From NCBI GenBank assembly GCA_921293015.1, contig OV121081.1:60715022-60779021 (forward strand): a stretch of 64,000 nt of DNA. The letters run 5' to 3'. The DNA is from Phorcus lineatus (lineage: Eukaryota > Mollusca > Gastropoda > Trochida > Trochidae). Made by a program: the position numbers and the translations under genes. Positions 36,901 to 48,674 of this stretch are shown one piece after another. The notes beneath the pieces are model-generated. The model saw only the letters and a list, made by a program, of their open reading frames with translations, searched no databases and was not told the origin of the DNA. The first letter of the stretch is position 1, and each line of letters begins with the position of its first letter.

Positions 36901-39395
36901 ATAAGATAAAATTTTAAATCATCTATCAGAAGTTGGTAACATGGTAATATCAATGAACAGCTTAGTAAACGAGTTGTTATCTCGTAGCTCAATGTGCTTG
37001 CATGCTCCGTGTGAAGTTTTAGAGCTATGCAATTACTCGCTCACAGGGGCGACTTGTTCGTGCCAAAACCTGGATAACGCCGGAATATGTCCGTTTCCTT
37101 GACAACTGAAGCGGAGTACATAGGGGAGTGAATCATCGTTGGCAATCGATGAGGGAGCGCCGCCATTTTCCTCGCTCCGATGTAAACAGAATTTGGAACT
37201 AAGGAATTCCTTGCAAGCGAGGTAAGGATTTTGGAATCTGGATGCATGATATGCACGAAATGCATGAAATGCACATGCACATGCATGAACACGGGTTTTA
37301 TCAGACTGTGTATTTGATTAAGTTTGTTTTAGAATTATTCTTTCTTCACGATTGGGTTCTACCGTGAACGTCTAGTTAACTCCTCTATTGCGTTTCGTGC
37401 AGATGATATTAGTTTGCCAATTCCAATTGCGTTCATGGTCAATTCGTTCATCTGCGTGTCTGAGGCGTTTTTTCCGTTTAGCTGCTTTTCAAAGAGGAAT
37501 TTTGTATTCTTAACGGTTTTTTTTTATTCAATTGTCATGATTAAGTTCATCAAATAGCGGTATATTTGTTTACAATATTTGTACATACACTACAAAACAT
37601 TGTGTAAGTGGCTTTGTTCAGAAAATACTTCTTATGGGATGGCATATATCTCTCTGGAGCAATACATTGACACAACGAAAAGCTCTTATTTGCATAGTGA
37701 AGGTTGTAACTAAAGGTATATATAGCTTTGGTAGCAGAAAAAATGATTTATGATTTTAAATGGCATAAAGACATAATGTTATTGAAATGAATATTTAGAA
37801 TGGTGACTTGGATTTATTGATGGATTTAAAGAGAGTCCTGCTCTATGACTGACTGCATTTATAAACTTGTTGGCTTTGTACATAATCTTTGGGCGCTTTT
37901 CATAAACCAACCTATCATTTTAAACTTTTTAAAAAATCTTATTTACCGATATGGCTACTGATTATGCTTATGTCTTGGATAGCAGCGTCTGTGAGTTGTT
38001 TACCTTAGTTTACTTACCATCCATTATTTATCACTTAACTAGGACTAACTTAGACTCTCACAATGTTTACCTTTCTAAAAGAACACAAAGAGGATCTGAT
38101 GTCTTCCCGATTCAAGCTTCCTTCATTCCAAGTAAAAGCAAAGAAAATGGCAAGTAATAGCAGCACAAAGAATAAAAAAGAAAAAAATGAATGAAATGTT
38201 GATATTTCGTCTACTAGATGAAAAGCTAAATTCAAATGTATGTTCCATATTTGACGTAAAACAAGATAGAGACGTGTATGATTTAATCCTCAAAGCTGCT
38301 AGTTAACTCTGTGAATGTTGAAATCTAACAAGGCCTACTCTGTGTGAAGTAACAGATAGGTCGGGTCGTGTTACTGATATGTAAACATTTTCCCATGTCA
38401 AAGCCAACGCTAGTTTTAGCTCGTTTTAGAAGAAAGTTCTTCAAATGAGTGTTAAGAAGTTCAAATTTATGGACAGTTGTTTTTTCTAAGTTAAGTTTTC
38501 ATTTTTGAAGTCAAACTCGAAATATTTTGTTTTATGGTAAACATTTTATTTATTTGGGGTTTTATTAAGCTTTGACTAAGAGTGTTTATATTAAGGGTCT
38601 GTAAGAAGATTTGTGAATTATGTTTACTTCAATGCGATCTTGAATTTAGCCATGTTAAACACCCATCCTTATACGTTAGCTTTAATAAGTGAAATTATGA
38701 AAACAATTAGATAAAAGGTTTTAAGAATCGCTTTTGATTAAGATGGCTTTTTTGTGAATATTATTTAATTATTCCAATGAGACAAAACCAGGCCCTTGAC
38801 AGTTTTGCAACAAACTTACTATTTAATCAAATGACGTTTTATCCAAACCAAGTATTTTTAGGAACAAAAAATATAATTCTGAATCAATATTATAAGAGCT
38901 CATGCTCATTAGATTGTTACATCATAAAATAATCGTACTAAAAACCATATCCATCTAAATGACAAAACATCTCAACCCTGCACTAATTTATTCCCAGTTG
39001 TATTTAAAACAATATCAGCAACCGAGAAAACAACGTTTTTCTTTACGAAAAAGTTAAAAGAACAAAGAAAAGTATTGACCCTTTAACGATTTCTCTTGCT
39101 GTGACGTCATACCCTCTCCTTAGTGGACCTTTAATAAGGTTATCTACACATAAGAAGGCGATCAAATCAATATCACCCTACTAATTCGATAGAAGGTTTC
39201 TGTCTATGAAGCGTTTTGTTGACTGAACAGAAGCTCGAGACGAAAGAATGGTATCCAAGGGCTTCTACAGCACCGCCAGACGGCTTATCAACCAAAAGCC
39301 TGTCAAATCAGTTCCGGTTAACTCTTACACTGCCTAAGCCATAGTGTGACATGTTGTCTCTGGAATCCATTTATTCAGGAATACTGATCAAAATG
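33997..39395. other. Long intergenic stretch, nothing recognised
   Basis: More than 5 kb of AT-rich unique DNA. A short cluster of ATGCA words lies at 37240-37287. No supported exon, RNA or repeat family was found. Confidence 0.5.
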
Positions 39396-39631
39396 TTAAA
39401 GGGACAGGTCGAAAATATTTGTTTGGAACTAATGGTGTATGGTAATGCCATTTAGTGGTAACATCATTGTGCTGGCCATGTTATTTTGATTACATTGATG
39501 ATTTGATTATTCCTACTTTTGAACAAATTGCTTCGGGCAATATTATCATTCAGCAACATAAGTACATAAATTAGATCTATTCAAGGAATTTGTTTCCACC
39601 ATATAGTACTCAAGTCGTACTCTCCCTTTAA
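39396..39631. mobile_element. Short TTAA-flanked MITE (family E)
   Basis: TTAAAGGGA at 39396 and TCCCTTTAA ending at 39631 are inverted copies bounding about 236 bp of noncoding DNA. The TTAA plus AG-start arrangement resembles families A and B in this window. Confidence 0.55.
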
Positions 39632-40637
39632 AACAACTTGAAAATGTAGCATATGTCCATCTTTCATTAGGAATCTGTAGGACTCAAGTAAAAGACGGTA
39701 AAAACAACCCTCGTAAGCAAAGAATTAGAAAAGATTAATTTGGTCTGGGGTAGCGCATTTCACATTGTAGAAAGGAATGGCGGCATTTTTGTAACTAGTG
39801 TGTCGCTTGGATATCATTTAGTTATTAGTTATCAAAAAACGTAAAGCATATTTGTATAACAGTTTCATTTAAAACATTTCATATTCCATTTAAGGAAAAC
39901 TTAAGATGTGCTCAAGGTATGTCACACAGCTTATGTAGTTCATTTTGGGAAATAAGTTTATCTTTAATAGAAGAGGTTCAGTTTAAGGTTTTGTAGGAAA
40001 GACCGGACATTCAGCAAGACATTTGATGTGTTATTTCTAACTAGAACATAATGTGTTCGTGCTATATCACAATATCAGCTACCTAAAGATTGTAGAATTA
40101 GGCATTGCAATTCACTCTACTATAAATACCTGTACCAAACTCATAACCTTAAGTATGTGAAATGCTGCTACTTAAGTACTATAGATACTATACACTTTGT
40201 ATTTCAATAATATACCAGCCTTCGCAGCTGAACGAATATTGTTATCTACAAGATGAATACATATATGCATAATGCTTATTTTTGGGAAAATAAAAACTTA
40301 AAAATAAAAAATAATTAATAATAGGACATGGTTTACATACATATATTCTTGTTATCATTTATCATACTTAAACATGTAAAAAGGGGATACATATAAATGT
40401 TATGGATAAGAAGGCGAGCAAATGTAGTGATGAATGTTTATAACAGAAAAAAAAATTTGGATAAATGAAAATTAAGAGTAACTTTGTCTAGGATCTCAGA
40501 TGGATAACCACAACACAAACTGTATGCCTATATTCCTGTGTCTGCAAGCACTTGTTCGTTCATTGTCAATTATGTTCATAGTTTGAGGATATTTTTTTTC
40601 TTATTTATTAGTGGCTATATGTTGTCTCTTGTTGTAA
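39632..40637. other. Intergenic, nothing recognised
   Basis: AT-rich unique DNA. Confidence 0.45.
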
Positions 40638-41083
40638 CATTCTCTCCCAAAAGATATAGCTCGTCATAAAATCCTATACAATCTCTGTCTTAACACGAAG
40701 TTTTCTCGGGCATGAAATGTAGAACGCTGATTGGATGCAATCAAAGTTAGTTGTGAAATCAGCGACGCCGTTTAAAAAGTTATCATTCAAATCGCTTAAG
40801 TTATATCCGGAAGCTTTGCAAAAGCTAAACTTTATTCGAATATGCACCTTGCACTTTGAGTCGTCTTTATAGAACACATACGGCTCATTTTGCGACTGCA
40901 ACATTGCATAGGCTTATGTGATAACAAGTATGTTATTCATGCATTCGGTGTTTTCATTGGCTGAAATATTGCCAGGTAGTTTAAGTTGCAAAATTGCGCC
41001 GGTAGGGGAAACTGCCTGAAACCCGAGAAGACAGATGTTGTATAAGATTTTATGACGGAGCTACCTCTGTTGGGAGAGAATGT
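40638..41083. mobile_element. Long-TIR MITE (family D) upstream of R3
   Basis: Inverted repeats of about 55 bp bound a 446-bp element. The left arm begins ACATTCTCTCCCA (40638-40650) and includes GTCATAAAATC. The right arm ends TGGGAGAGAATGT (41071-41083) and includes GATTTTATGAC. Flanks TTGTTG/TTGTTA could be a degenerate target duplication. No transposase is encoded. It ends about 430 bp before the R3 coding exon. Confidence 0.88.
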
Positions 41084-41474
41084 TGTTGTTAGTGTAATCA
41101 GTATTTCTTATTTTTCATGTTTGCAGAATCTATGTTTTTAAAAATGAGAAAAAATAAGACCAATATTTAAATGAGAAGTCAAGTGAAACTAAAAGAAAGG
41201 ATGGTTTTGATCAAATATTGAATGATATATGATGAAGACGTTATATAGATATATTAGTGAGTCTTTATGTTAATTTAAAGAATCATGATATTAACCAAAT
41301 CGTTAAAAACATTTTATATATTTATTGACGCAAATTTAATATAATGTTTAAATCTTCAAGACTGTATCCCAACAGTTTGTGCCTTCACTTTTAAACAATA
41401 CCGTCAAACTTGAGTTGCAAATGTATACTGAGGAAATACAAGTAACCTGTCATAAATATCATATGTGTACATGC

Positions 41475-41482
41475 TGACGTCA
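41475..41482. promoter_or_regulatory. CRE-like palindrome TGACGTCA before R3
   Basis: A perfect CREB/ATF-type octamer 37 nt before the R3 start codon. It lies just upstream of the putative acceptor, so it may be intronic. Eight-base matches also occur elsewhere in the window (for example near 7752 and 39110). Confidence 0.3.
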
Positions 41483-41518
41483 AATTCTTCACAAAGAAGT
41501 GCACATTTCAGATTCAAG

Positions 41519-42562
41519 ATGGCGTTCGACAAGAACAGGGTGTTGTTTATCCAGCAGGTTGGAGGGGGAGTATTGAGTGTTATCGTCGTCGCCATCATCG
41601 TTACCAACCTCTCCCTCATAGCGTCCATTTTGTGGTCCAGCCAACTAAGACGACGACTACGCAACCTCGCCATTTCCTGTCTGTCCGCATCCGACCTTCT
41701 CCTTGGCCTGTTCGGAGCCTCGCTTATCGCAGACCGCTATATCAGGAACGACTGGGTTCACGGATGTGCAACGCAACTCGTCATGTTCGTCTTCATGAAT
41801 CATTCACAGGAGTTCGTGGCGACCTGGTACATCGTCCTCATCAACATTGACTACATCATCAGACTCTACAACACCAAGCTTATACAGATATCCTTAGTTC
41901 AGAAGGTCCTTCTATATATCTTCTTGCTCTTGTTGCCATGGGTTGCTATGTGTGCTGTCGTGATACCAATATATTCTTCCAGGATTCATCCAAATGTACG
42001 AGATGTTTGGCGATCTGACTTTTGTCCCCCGATCATATCTTACAGTCCTTTCGCTACCATGACAACGCTTGGGTTCTTCATCCCTGCGTCCGTCATACTC
42101 GTGACGTCAATATTTATGATAGTAGCTCATATCTCGCAGAAAAGGAAACTTGGCGAATCTAACATGGCGGCTAACTTTATCGGGATCCAGGGCTCTCCTA
42201 CCGAAACGTTGAGCTGCACTGTTGAACACCCAATCTGCTTCATTATCCCCGGCGTGCTGACTGTAGCGTTACATTTACCTCTCAGTATATTTCACCTCAC
42301 TCCTGGAGTATGGGGAGACTATGAGCGTGGTCTCACTTTTTGGATTGTTCTTCTCATCATCCGGGTCATGAAGGCAGTCCTAGTCCCCCTGTCATGGCTG
42401 ACGATTCCGGATATCCGGGAAGAGGTGAAGGTCAGCTTCACGTGCAGATGTTGCAAGAAATCGCGGTCTGAGGAAGGTAATGCCCATGCAAACTACACAC
42501 GCTTTCCCGACAACCAATCAAATCCCAACGAAGATCCCGTTGTAACTATTTCCTGTGGATGA
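41519..42562 (+). CDS. Divergent rhodopsin-like 7TM receptor (R3)
   Basis: 347 residues from the ATG at 41519, chosen over an in-frame ATG at 41465 because a TTTCAG acceptor ends at 41511 and the R1/R2/R4 starts follow the same pattern. Segments lie at about 15-38, 47-71, 84-116, 128-152, 178-204, 240-262 and 272-297. Landmarks are Asn30, Asp59 and the Cys83-Cys169 pair. The DRY position is Leu107-Ile108-Asn109. TM7 has ValPro290-x-x-Trp293, then Asp298-Ile-Arg300. The tail has Cys309/311/312, then HANYTRFPD and VVTIS, elements shared with R4. Overall it is most similar to R1 and R4. An AATAAA lies at 43020-43025, 458 nt past the stop. Confidence 0.88.
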   Translation: MAFDKNRVLFIQQVGGGVLSVIVVAIIVTNLSLIASILWSSQLRRRLRNLAISCLSASDLLLGLFGASLIADRYIRNDWVHGCATQLVMFVFMNHSQEFVATWYIVLINIDYIIRLYNTKLIQISLVQKVLLYIFLLLLPWVAMCAVVIPIYSSRIHPNVRDVWRSDFCPPIISYSPFATMTTLGFFIPASVILVTSIFMIVAHISQKRKLGESNMAANFIGIQGSPTETLSCTVEHPICFIIPGVLTVALHLPLSIFHLTPGVWGDYERGLTFWIVLLIIRVMKAVLVPLSWLTIPDIREEVKVSFTCRCCKKSRSEEGNAHANYTRFPDNQSNPNEDPVVTISCG

Positions 42563-43965
42563 TGAGCGTGTAGACACGTTCATTGATATTGAAAGTTGAT
42601 CAGTTGATGAGTTTCATGGTTGTATATGGGAGCATTGCACGAGATTTATATCACTTACATTATCAACACAGTCACAGCGACATATTAGTATTTTTTCACT
42701 CGCAATTGTGCCAATGTGTAGTGTATTAGCATACAGGTGCTATAGGATCGAATGTCAACAACCTCGATTATCTAGATTAATAATTCTGAAGAATCTAAAC
42801 CAATAACCTGAATGGAGACAGGACTTTTGCTGCAGATCTGCAGTATATGAACAACCTGATGTGACTACACCACTTGACAGTAACCATTCAAACGGGTTTT
42901 TATGATGAAGCTTGTGTGTGAGGGGTTTGTTGCATATCTCATTGAAATAGGATCGAACCTATCCCATATCTGGCTGTGTTTCAGATCCGAGTACTGTTCT
43001 ATAAGAATTTGATTTTAGCAATAAATTAACTTTCAGATTTTTAATAAGCAAGTGTCAGTTGAGTGAAATAAGCCGCGACATTTTCAGAAGTAATGCCATG
43101 TACATTTCAAGCAGAGAATTTTAATATTTTACACGAAAAAACAGTGAAGTGATCGGTCTTTCCGAAATTGACTGAGTAATGAAACGCACAAGTCAAGCGA
43201 TATGTGTTCTAGTGCAGATAAACTGTATATTACACGGGCTATGTTCTCACCATAAAGGTAGTATATTCTACTCTTCAAAGTGTATTGGCAATACATTTGT
43301 TCTTCCAATAATCGATTCATTTAATACTATCAACAGTTCATATTTGATGTTCCATCACCAAGTTCTTGAAAACCAATTTCGAAACTCATCGACATCTGAA
43401 ATTTAGATTGAACTATTTCATTGGAAATATTTTCATCTTATATTTACTGTCATACATTTGTCCTTAGATTATTTGTTTTAGAATAATCCAATTTCAAAAT
43501 TAATCGCATTGTATATTCATTAGTTTTAAGAAAAACTTAATGTCGCAAGAAGAAAATAAACTTTGTCAAGTATTATTTATAGCATGAATTGCGTGTCTGT
43601 TAAGACGATGAATTATCTAACTATTTTTTAACTTGAAATATTTAAGAATGCACCGTGTGTCATTTCTTCGTATTCTAACACACTAATCAAATAATATTTT
43701 CTTAAGAATGTGCTTGTGTAACAGCATGCGTGACGAGGTGGCAGCTCAAGTACTTTACAAGTACTTAGAGGGATACTGTCAATTGATCGTGAATGATTGT
43801 TATGATTAAAAGAAATAAAGGATACACAAATGATTTTGTTTTCAGAGATTTAATTCATCCATGACCATGTGGAATATGTCTCTCGTCCCTATATCGACCT
43901 GTCAAGAACAGCTTAGACTAAATTTCTATAAAATCTATAATTTTATAAAATATCTTAATAAATTT
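42563..43965. other. 3' flank of R3, nothing further
   Basis: Contains the putative R3 poly(A) signal at 43020; otherwise AT-rich unique DNA. Confidence 0.5.
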
Positions 43966-44026
43966 CTGTTCCATCATTCATAATATTAAAATATATTTTA
44001 AAAGAATATTATGAATGATGGAACAG
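43966..44026. repeat. Perfect 22-bp inverted repeat in an AT-rich foldback
   Basis: CTGTTCCATCATTCATAATATT (arm 43966-43987) and its exact inverted copy at 44005-44026 are separated by 17 nt. Looser inverted similarity (CTATAAAAT... / ...ATTTTATAG) continues outwards to about 43925 and 44050. A related ATGAATGAAGGAACA word lies near 44087. It may be a small foldback element. Confidence 0.85.
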
Positions 44027-44063
44027 TAAATTATTTAAATATTTTATAGACTAAATTTTAGTC

Positions 44064-45780
44064 TTAGTTATCAAGAAAAGACTTTTATGAATGAAGGAAC
44101 ATTTTTTTATCTGCTATACCACTTAATATTTATTGATTAACGCTTTTGTCTTTACAATCCCAAGAAACAAATTCAAGAAATGGTAATAAATTGTAAATCT
44201 ATAAACTCCAGTTCATAGATTAAAAGATGAAACCAGTAATTGATAGCTATGAATCAGTGACACAGTCATGAGAATTCGGGATAAAAATATAGGAAAACGT
44301 GTCACTGTATATTATCACGAGCCAAGTACAGCTTCCTGTGTGAGTAACCGTTGAATTTGATATGGATTGGCCATGTCGGTTATCAGTATTACTTCCTTGT
44401 CTAACATCACCATTTTAAGTTGTTCGGCTTAAGTACATAGCTGCATCCGGAAAGCTCTTCCCAAACCGTAAAGCAAAAAATTTCATTTTCTACCAAAGAT
44501 TGTGTGAGATACAGGAATTATTAATTCTGTTTTAAGGACGATGTTTTATTAAGGCAAAAGTAAAACGGGATTCCATTAAGGGCGAATTCGGTATGTCCTC
44601 TTCAAGGACAGATTGTTTGGCAATTACATGTGTGATGACCGCCTGATCCTCACGAGAAATAGCAGGAGATATATACGTCTAAGATATTAATGTTTTTTTC
44701 CCGACATTCAAAGTGCTAGAATACTGTTCAAAAATGACGTTGACAAATAGGATACATTGTTCTTTAAAGTATAACTAGTTATCTATTTTGTACAGAATTT
44801 TTTTCCACAGTAATCGAACTGTTCAGTAGTTGTCCGCTGGAAATTGAAGCAGTTTATAATTACTGTATCACATCAGCCATTGACATTTAAAAGTGATTTA
44901 GTTTCGATTACTGGAAATAAGGGAACAGAAAAATATGATTAACTCACAAGTATCATTTAACAATTCAGGAACATGTTATTCTAAAAAAAATGAGCAGCTA
45001 TTGTCGGAAAAATATTGTTATGCAGCCATCCTATATTCCCATGTATGGCAACCGAAGGACCATGTCATGATGTTTTACCATCCTTTAACGAACAGATGAA
45101 CTATAGACAGACCACATGTGCACAGTCTAAATATCATGTGTTTGTCAGAATTGACAATCGTTAGTAATAGATCCAAAATAAGCGCCTATTTGTTTTGACT
45201 GATATATCGGACTTTTACCTATGCTTTATATGACAGAGGATGCCGATTTAAGTCTAAATGTATTAAATTACTAAGCTTGTCATCCAATAAAGTTTTAAAA
45301 AGGAATATGAAAGTTAATGAACAACCTTTTTGGATGCAGCGTATGCGAGTGTTCAACCCTGCTTATAATTCACATCGTCCCATTCAGTCTACATAACAAG
45401 TAGTCTGACATTTATCAACATATATACACTAATTACAACTCGTTAAAGGCTTGGCACTTTCAAACGAGCCGCTGAATAGGAATCCATATTGGTAAGACTT
45501 CATTTATTTTGGATATTCATGAATATGAATATAAATATGCAAAACCAGTTCGCTACAATATTATATTCTATCACTACAGGTCTGTTTCATACTTTCCATT
45601 AATTTCCAAGTAATAGTGTGCACGTGTTGATTATAAGTATGGATATGTAGCTTTATTACATATATTTATTTGATATTTGTAAGAGTTACACTTATTGGCA
45701 CATGGGAACATCTATGTTATATTTGGGACCACACAATCTGCAATAGTACAAATTCTTGTACTTTCGGTCGAGCCCGTTGC
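44064..45780. other. Intergenic, nothing recognised
   Basis: AT-rich unique DNA; no supported gene. Confidence 0.45.
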
Positions 45781-45798
45781 GGGATTCGAACCCACACC
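45781..45798 (-). repeat. tRNA B-box-like remnant of a SINE
   Basis: On the minus strand GGTGTGGGTTCGAATCCC contains a perfect B box (GGTTCGAATCC). No convincing A box or cloverleaf precedes it, so it is more likely a decayed SINE head than a tRNA gene. Confidence 0.45.
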
Positions 45799-46138
45799 TG
45801 TTACATTAGTTCACTACACACATTTTTATTTCTAAAACATGAAACAAAGATTGGCGAACTAACTTTAATAGCTTATTTGAACGCCGCTCTTTTACATAAA
45901 ACATAAAGCTGGAAACAAACACAAGAAAATGTGAAACTTCAAAAGCTAAGCAACAATGTGTAATGTTAACATGTAGGTACGTAATAAGATTTAAAATATT
46001 GCTTGGTATGCCTAGTATTGAAGTTTGCTGCAGCCTCAGATGAAACAAATTAAAGGGAAAACAGATAATTGCAGAATGTCAAGAAAATCTATTACTCGTG
46101 TTGATAAAATGGTGTAATGATTCAAGAATATTGCTGTT

Positions 46139-46557
46139 TTAAAGGCAAGGCAGATTACCGTTGGCGTATAAAACTGTAGTTATGTCAAATCCATGTCTAA
46201 GATATCTATGCGCATTTAAATCGCTACAGCCAAGCTTGAGGCGGCAATGGATTACTTGACAGAATCTAGACCCTGAACTTAAATTGTAGTTATTCTTTGT
46301 AACTGTTTGATTTATCATTGTTTTGAACTGATTAATGGAAGGGGCATGGATGATTTCATGTGGTAGGTAATTCCATAGCATAATAGTACTTGGTAAGAAA
46401 GATTGAGCATATCTCTGTGTTCTACAATTAATTGCTTGAATGGAGGAACTATTTCTAAGATTGTACCTGCTTTGTTCGAATACTCGTCCTGGTATAAGAT
46501 CGCTTAGGTAGTCTGGTGCCATACATTTTATAAAAAGTAATGAGTTTAAAGCGACGT
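46139..46557 (-). pseudogene. LINE reverse-transcriptase C-terminal fragment
   Basis: A minus-strand frame of about 140 codons matches the post-catalytic region of non-LTR retrotransposon reverse transcriptases: MAPDYLSDLIPGRV, SRYNLRN, a CRTQRYAQSFLPSTIMLWN block and HCRLKLGCSDLNAHRY. The frame opens just after a TGA near 46560 and ends at 46139, before the usual Cys-rich end. It is a 5'-truncated, inactive copy. The AAAGCGACGTTAA seen on the + strand at 46547 is coding sequence of this fragment. Confidence 0.82.
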
Positions 46558-47477
46558 TAAAAGTTCACTATCTAAATGGCATGTATCTCTCAACGTTGGG
46601 AACTGTGTCGATTTGCATCTATCAGAGGGTATCGAATGTTTCAACAGCTTGTCGAGCCTTGCTTTTTGTCAAGGCGAAATGGGTGAGTTGGTTAGCTGCT
46701 TGTATAGTCGAGGGAAACAGATAGTATGATCCCAAATATAACACTATTATAAATAATACTGTTGTTTTGACAATATGATAATGAAAAGGTCATAATATGT
46801 AGAATCCAAATATCATGATGCGTGTATAAATAATTATATTATTATTATATTATATAATTATATTATTCTTCACTTATGTAATATGGCATTTAAAATGCAA
46901 TGCTCGTAAAAGTAAATTTGCTTTAAAAAATACGACTACTAAAGCCGGAAGGAATTAAATCAGTCATTTCATCAGCTTTTCAGGTTTGGGATTTGCATTA
47001 ACAATTTGCCAAAGATTAACGAAATGATTAGAAGTCAGTAAATGTTGAATAATTTTAGACCGAAGTCTTGTGAATTATGTCTGGATGAATTAACCACATT
47101 TTGAAGTATCTGCTAACTCCTACATCAGGTGGTATGTAGGCAATATGAAGGGGTACATTATTATCATAAAAATCATAATCAAAAAAAATGAAGAGACCTA
47201 ATTAGTGAGATTAATTAAATGAGAATGTAACACACTGGGGATTTGCAGTAATAATGGGGGTAAGTAAATGATTGTGTAGTAAAATAAAGTAGTGACACAT
47301 TGACGGTTGGATATACAATTAAAGTTTGCGTTACAATTAGTAGAATATGAGAGTTGGCCAATTGGCTTTATTCAGAAATTTTAAAAAAGAAATAGATTTG
47401 ATTGGTTGAGTTGAGCTGAGAAGAAGCCACTGGTGTTTGAAGTTGTTGATGGATTGTGATTATGATTATCATCCCAC
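46558..47477. other. Intergenic, nothing firm
   Basis: AT-rich DNA with an alternating ATT/TAT patch around 46830-46870. The first 100 bp may be further decayed LINE. Confidence 0.4.
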
Positions 47478-47514
47478 CTGATGAAGGAGTAATCAAATAC
47501 TCTGAAACGTCGTA
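47478..47514 (+). ncRNA. Hammerhead-ribozyme-like core (degenerate or retroelement tail)
   Basis: CTGATGA (47478-47484), a 6-bp hairpin GGAGTA/TACTCT (one G-U) with loop ATCAAA, then GAAAC and CGTCGTA reproduce the order of conserved elements of a hammerhead core with a minimal stem III. One extra A sits before stem II, and I find no clear stem I. This word combination is typical of retroelement-borne (Penelope-like) sequences. Catalysis is not implied. Confidence 0.4.
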
Positions 47515-47699
47515 AATCTAACAATAAAGAATCGTTATTCAAGAAAATGTTGTCTTCCTTATGTATATCACTTCTAACTGCCCTTGAAAGATTTAACATG
47601 ACTACCTTTTTGTTTAGAAGTATACCAATAAGTTAAAACTGATTTTGCTTTCTGTTTGCAGAAGCACCACATAGAGGAGCTGCCTGGTAGATTAAGAAG

Positions 47700-48674
47700 A
47701 TGTCTGCGAGTTCTATAGCCTATACCTTCAGCCCTATATTCGTTACGCTCACTATCGTTACCTTTGTCAGCAACGTCTTGCTCTGTGCTTTGATCTTCCT
47801 CTCAAGAAACCTACGTCAGCATCTGCGTTACTGGTTCATCGTGGGAGTCTCCGCTTGCGACATATTCACTGGGATATGTTCAAGTTTGTGGGTAGCAGCC
47901 ATGTATGGACGGGTAGAACACACCTGTGGGTCACTTATGCTCCTAACAGCGTTTGGTTCATATGCTATGGAGTTTATTAACTTTTGGTACATGGTGATGC
48001 TCAACCTTGAATATTGTTCGCGACTGTTTCAGCGTCGTCCGAAAGAGTTATCTCCATGTGGACGGATCCTTATGAATCTGACCTTGACATTGCTTCCATG
48101 GACCGGAAGTTGCATCCTCATGGTATTTGGGGTTGTTTTCGGACTTCATCACTACGCCAGACGATACTGGGCGATCGGTCATTGTCCCGTCGTCCTAACC
48201 TTTGATGCAAGCGTTGTTTTGAAAGTCGTGTCTTGTGCCGTACCAGGAGTTTTGATTCTGATAACACTCGGTGTGATGACGTATAAACATTGGAGGAGAA
48301 ACCGGGTTGGAAGTTACGCTCATATGACGTCAAGGCTTATCAACGACGACGGTCCGCCCATTGAGAGCCCTCTAAGCTATGTCGTCGCTTCAATGGTTAC
48401 CATCTTCTGCTCCTTGCCTAGGGAAATATTCGGCCTTGTGTTGCACCAAATCAAGGATGCCAGACCCGTTATCATAACCTCCTTTATAACTGCAACACTT
48501 CTCATAGCTAAGGCAGCTATTCTTCCCTACGTCTGGCTTCTTCTCGCTGAGTTTAGACTTGAAATAAAAAAGAAGGCGAATATGACACACGAAACAGGAC
48601 ATGCCACTTTCCGACGATTCCCGGAACAACACGATTCAGGGGAGGTAACTATTTCTCACTCTGAGGAGGACTAG
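47700..48674 (+). CDS. Divergent rhodopsin-like 7TM receptor (R4)
   Basis: A 324-residue 7TM protein. Segments lie at about 10-34, 42-66, 76-107, 121-150, 170-194, 223-249 and 256-283. Landmarks are Asn25, Asp54 and the Cys76-Cys162 pair. The DRY position is Met100-Leu101-Asn102. TM7 has LeuPro276-x-x-Trp279, then Glu284-Phe-Arg286. The tail has HATFRRFPE followed by EVTIS, paralleling R3. A strong acceptor, TTTCTGTTTGCAG, ends at 47661, 38 nt before the ATG, so a 5' exon lies upstream. It follows R3 by 5 kb in the same orientation, and the pair probably arose by local duplication. Confidence 0.88.
   Translation: MSASSIAYTFSPIFVTLTIVTFVSNVLLCALIFLSRNLRQHLRYWFIVGVSACDIFTGICSSLWVAAMYGRVEHTCGSLMLLTAFGSYAMEFINFWYMVMLNLEYCSRLFQRRPKELSPCGRILMNLTLTLLPWTGSCILMVFGVVFGLHHYARRYWAIGHCPVVLTFDASVVLKVVSCAVPGVLILITLGVMTYKHWRRNRVGSYAHMTSRLINDDGPPIESPLSYVVASMVTIFCSLPREIFGLVLHQIKDARPVIITSFITATLLIAKAAILPYVWLLLAEFRLEIKKKANMTHETGHATFRRFPEQHDSGEVTISHSEED

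Noticed and set aside
45781-45798. tRNA gene on the minus strand
   Set aside because: Only the B box is convincing; no A box or cloverleaf.
46547-46560. SINE tail (AAAGCGACGTTAA)
   Set aside because: On the opposite strand these bases are part of the LINE reverse-transcriptase reading frame.
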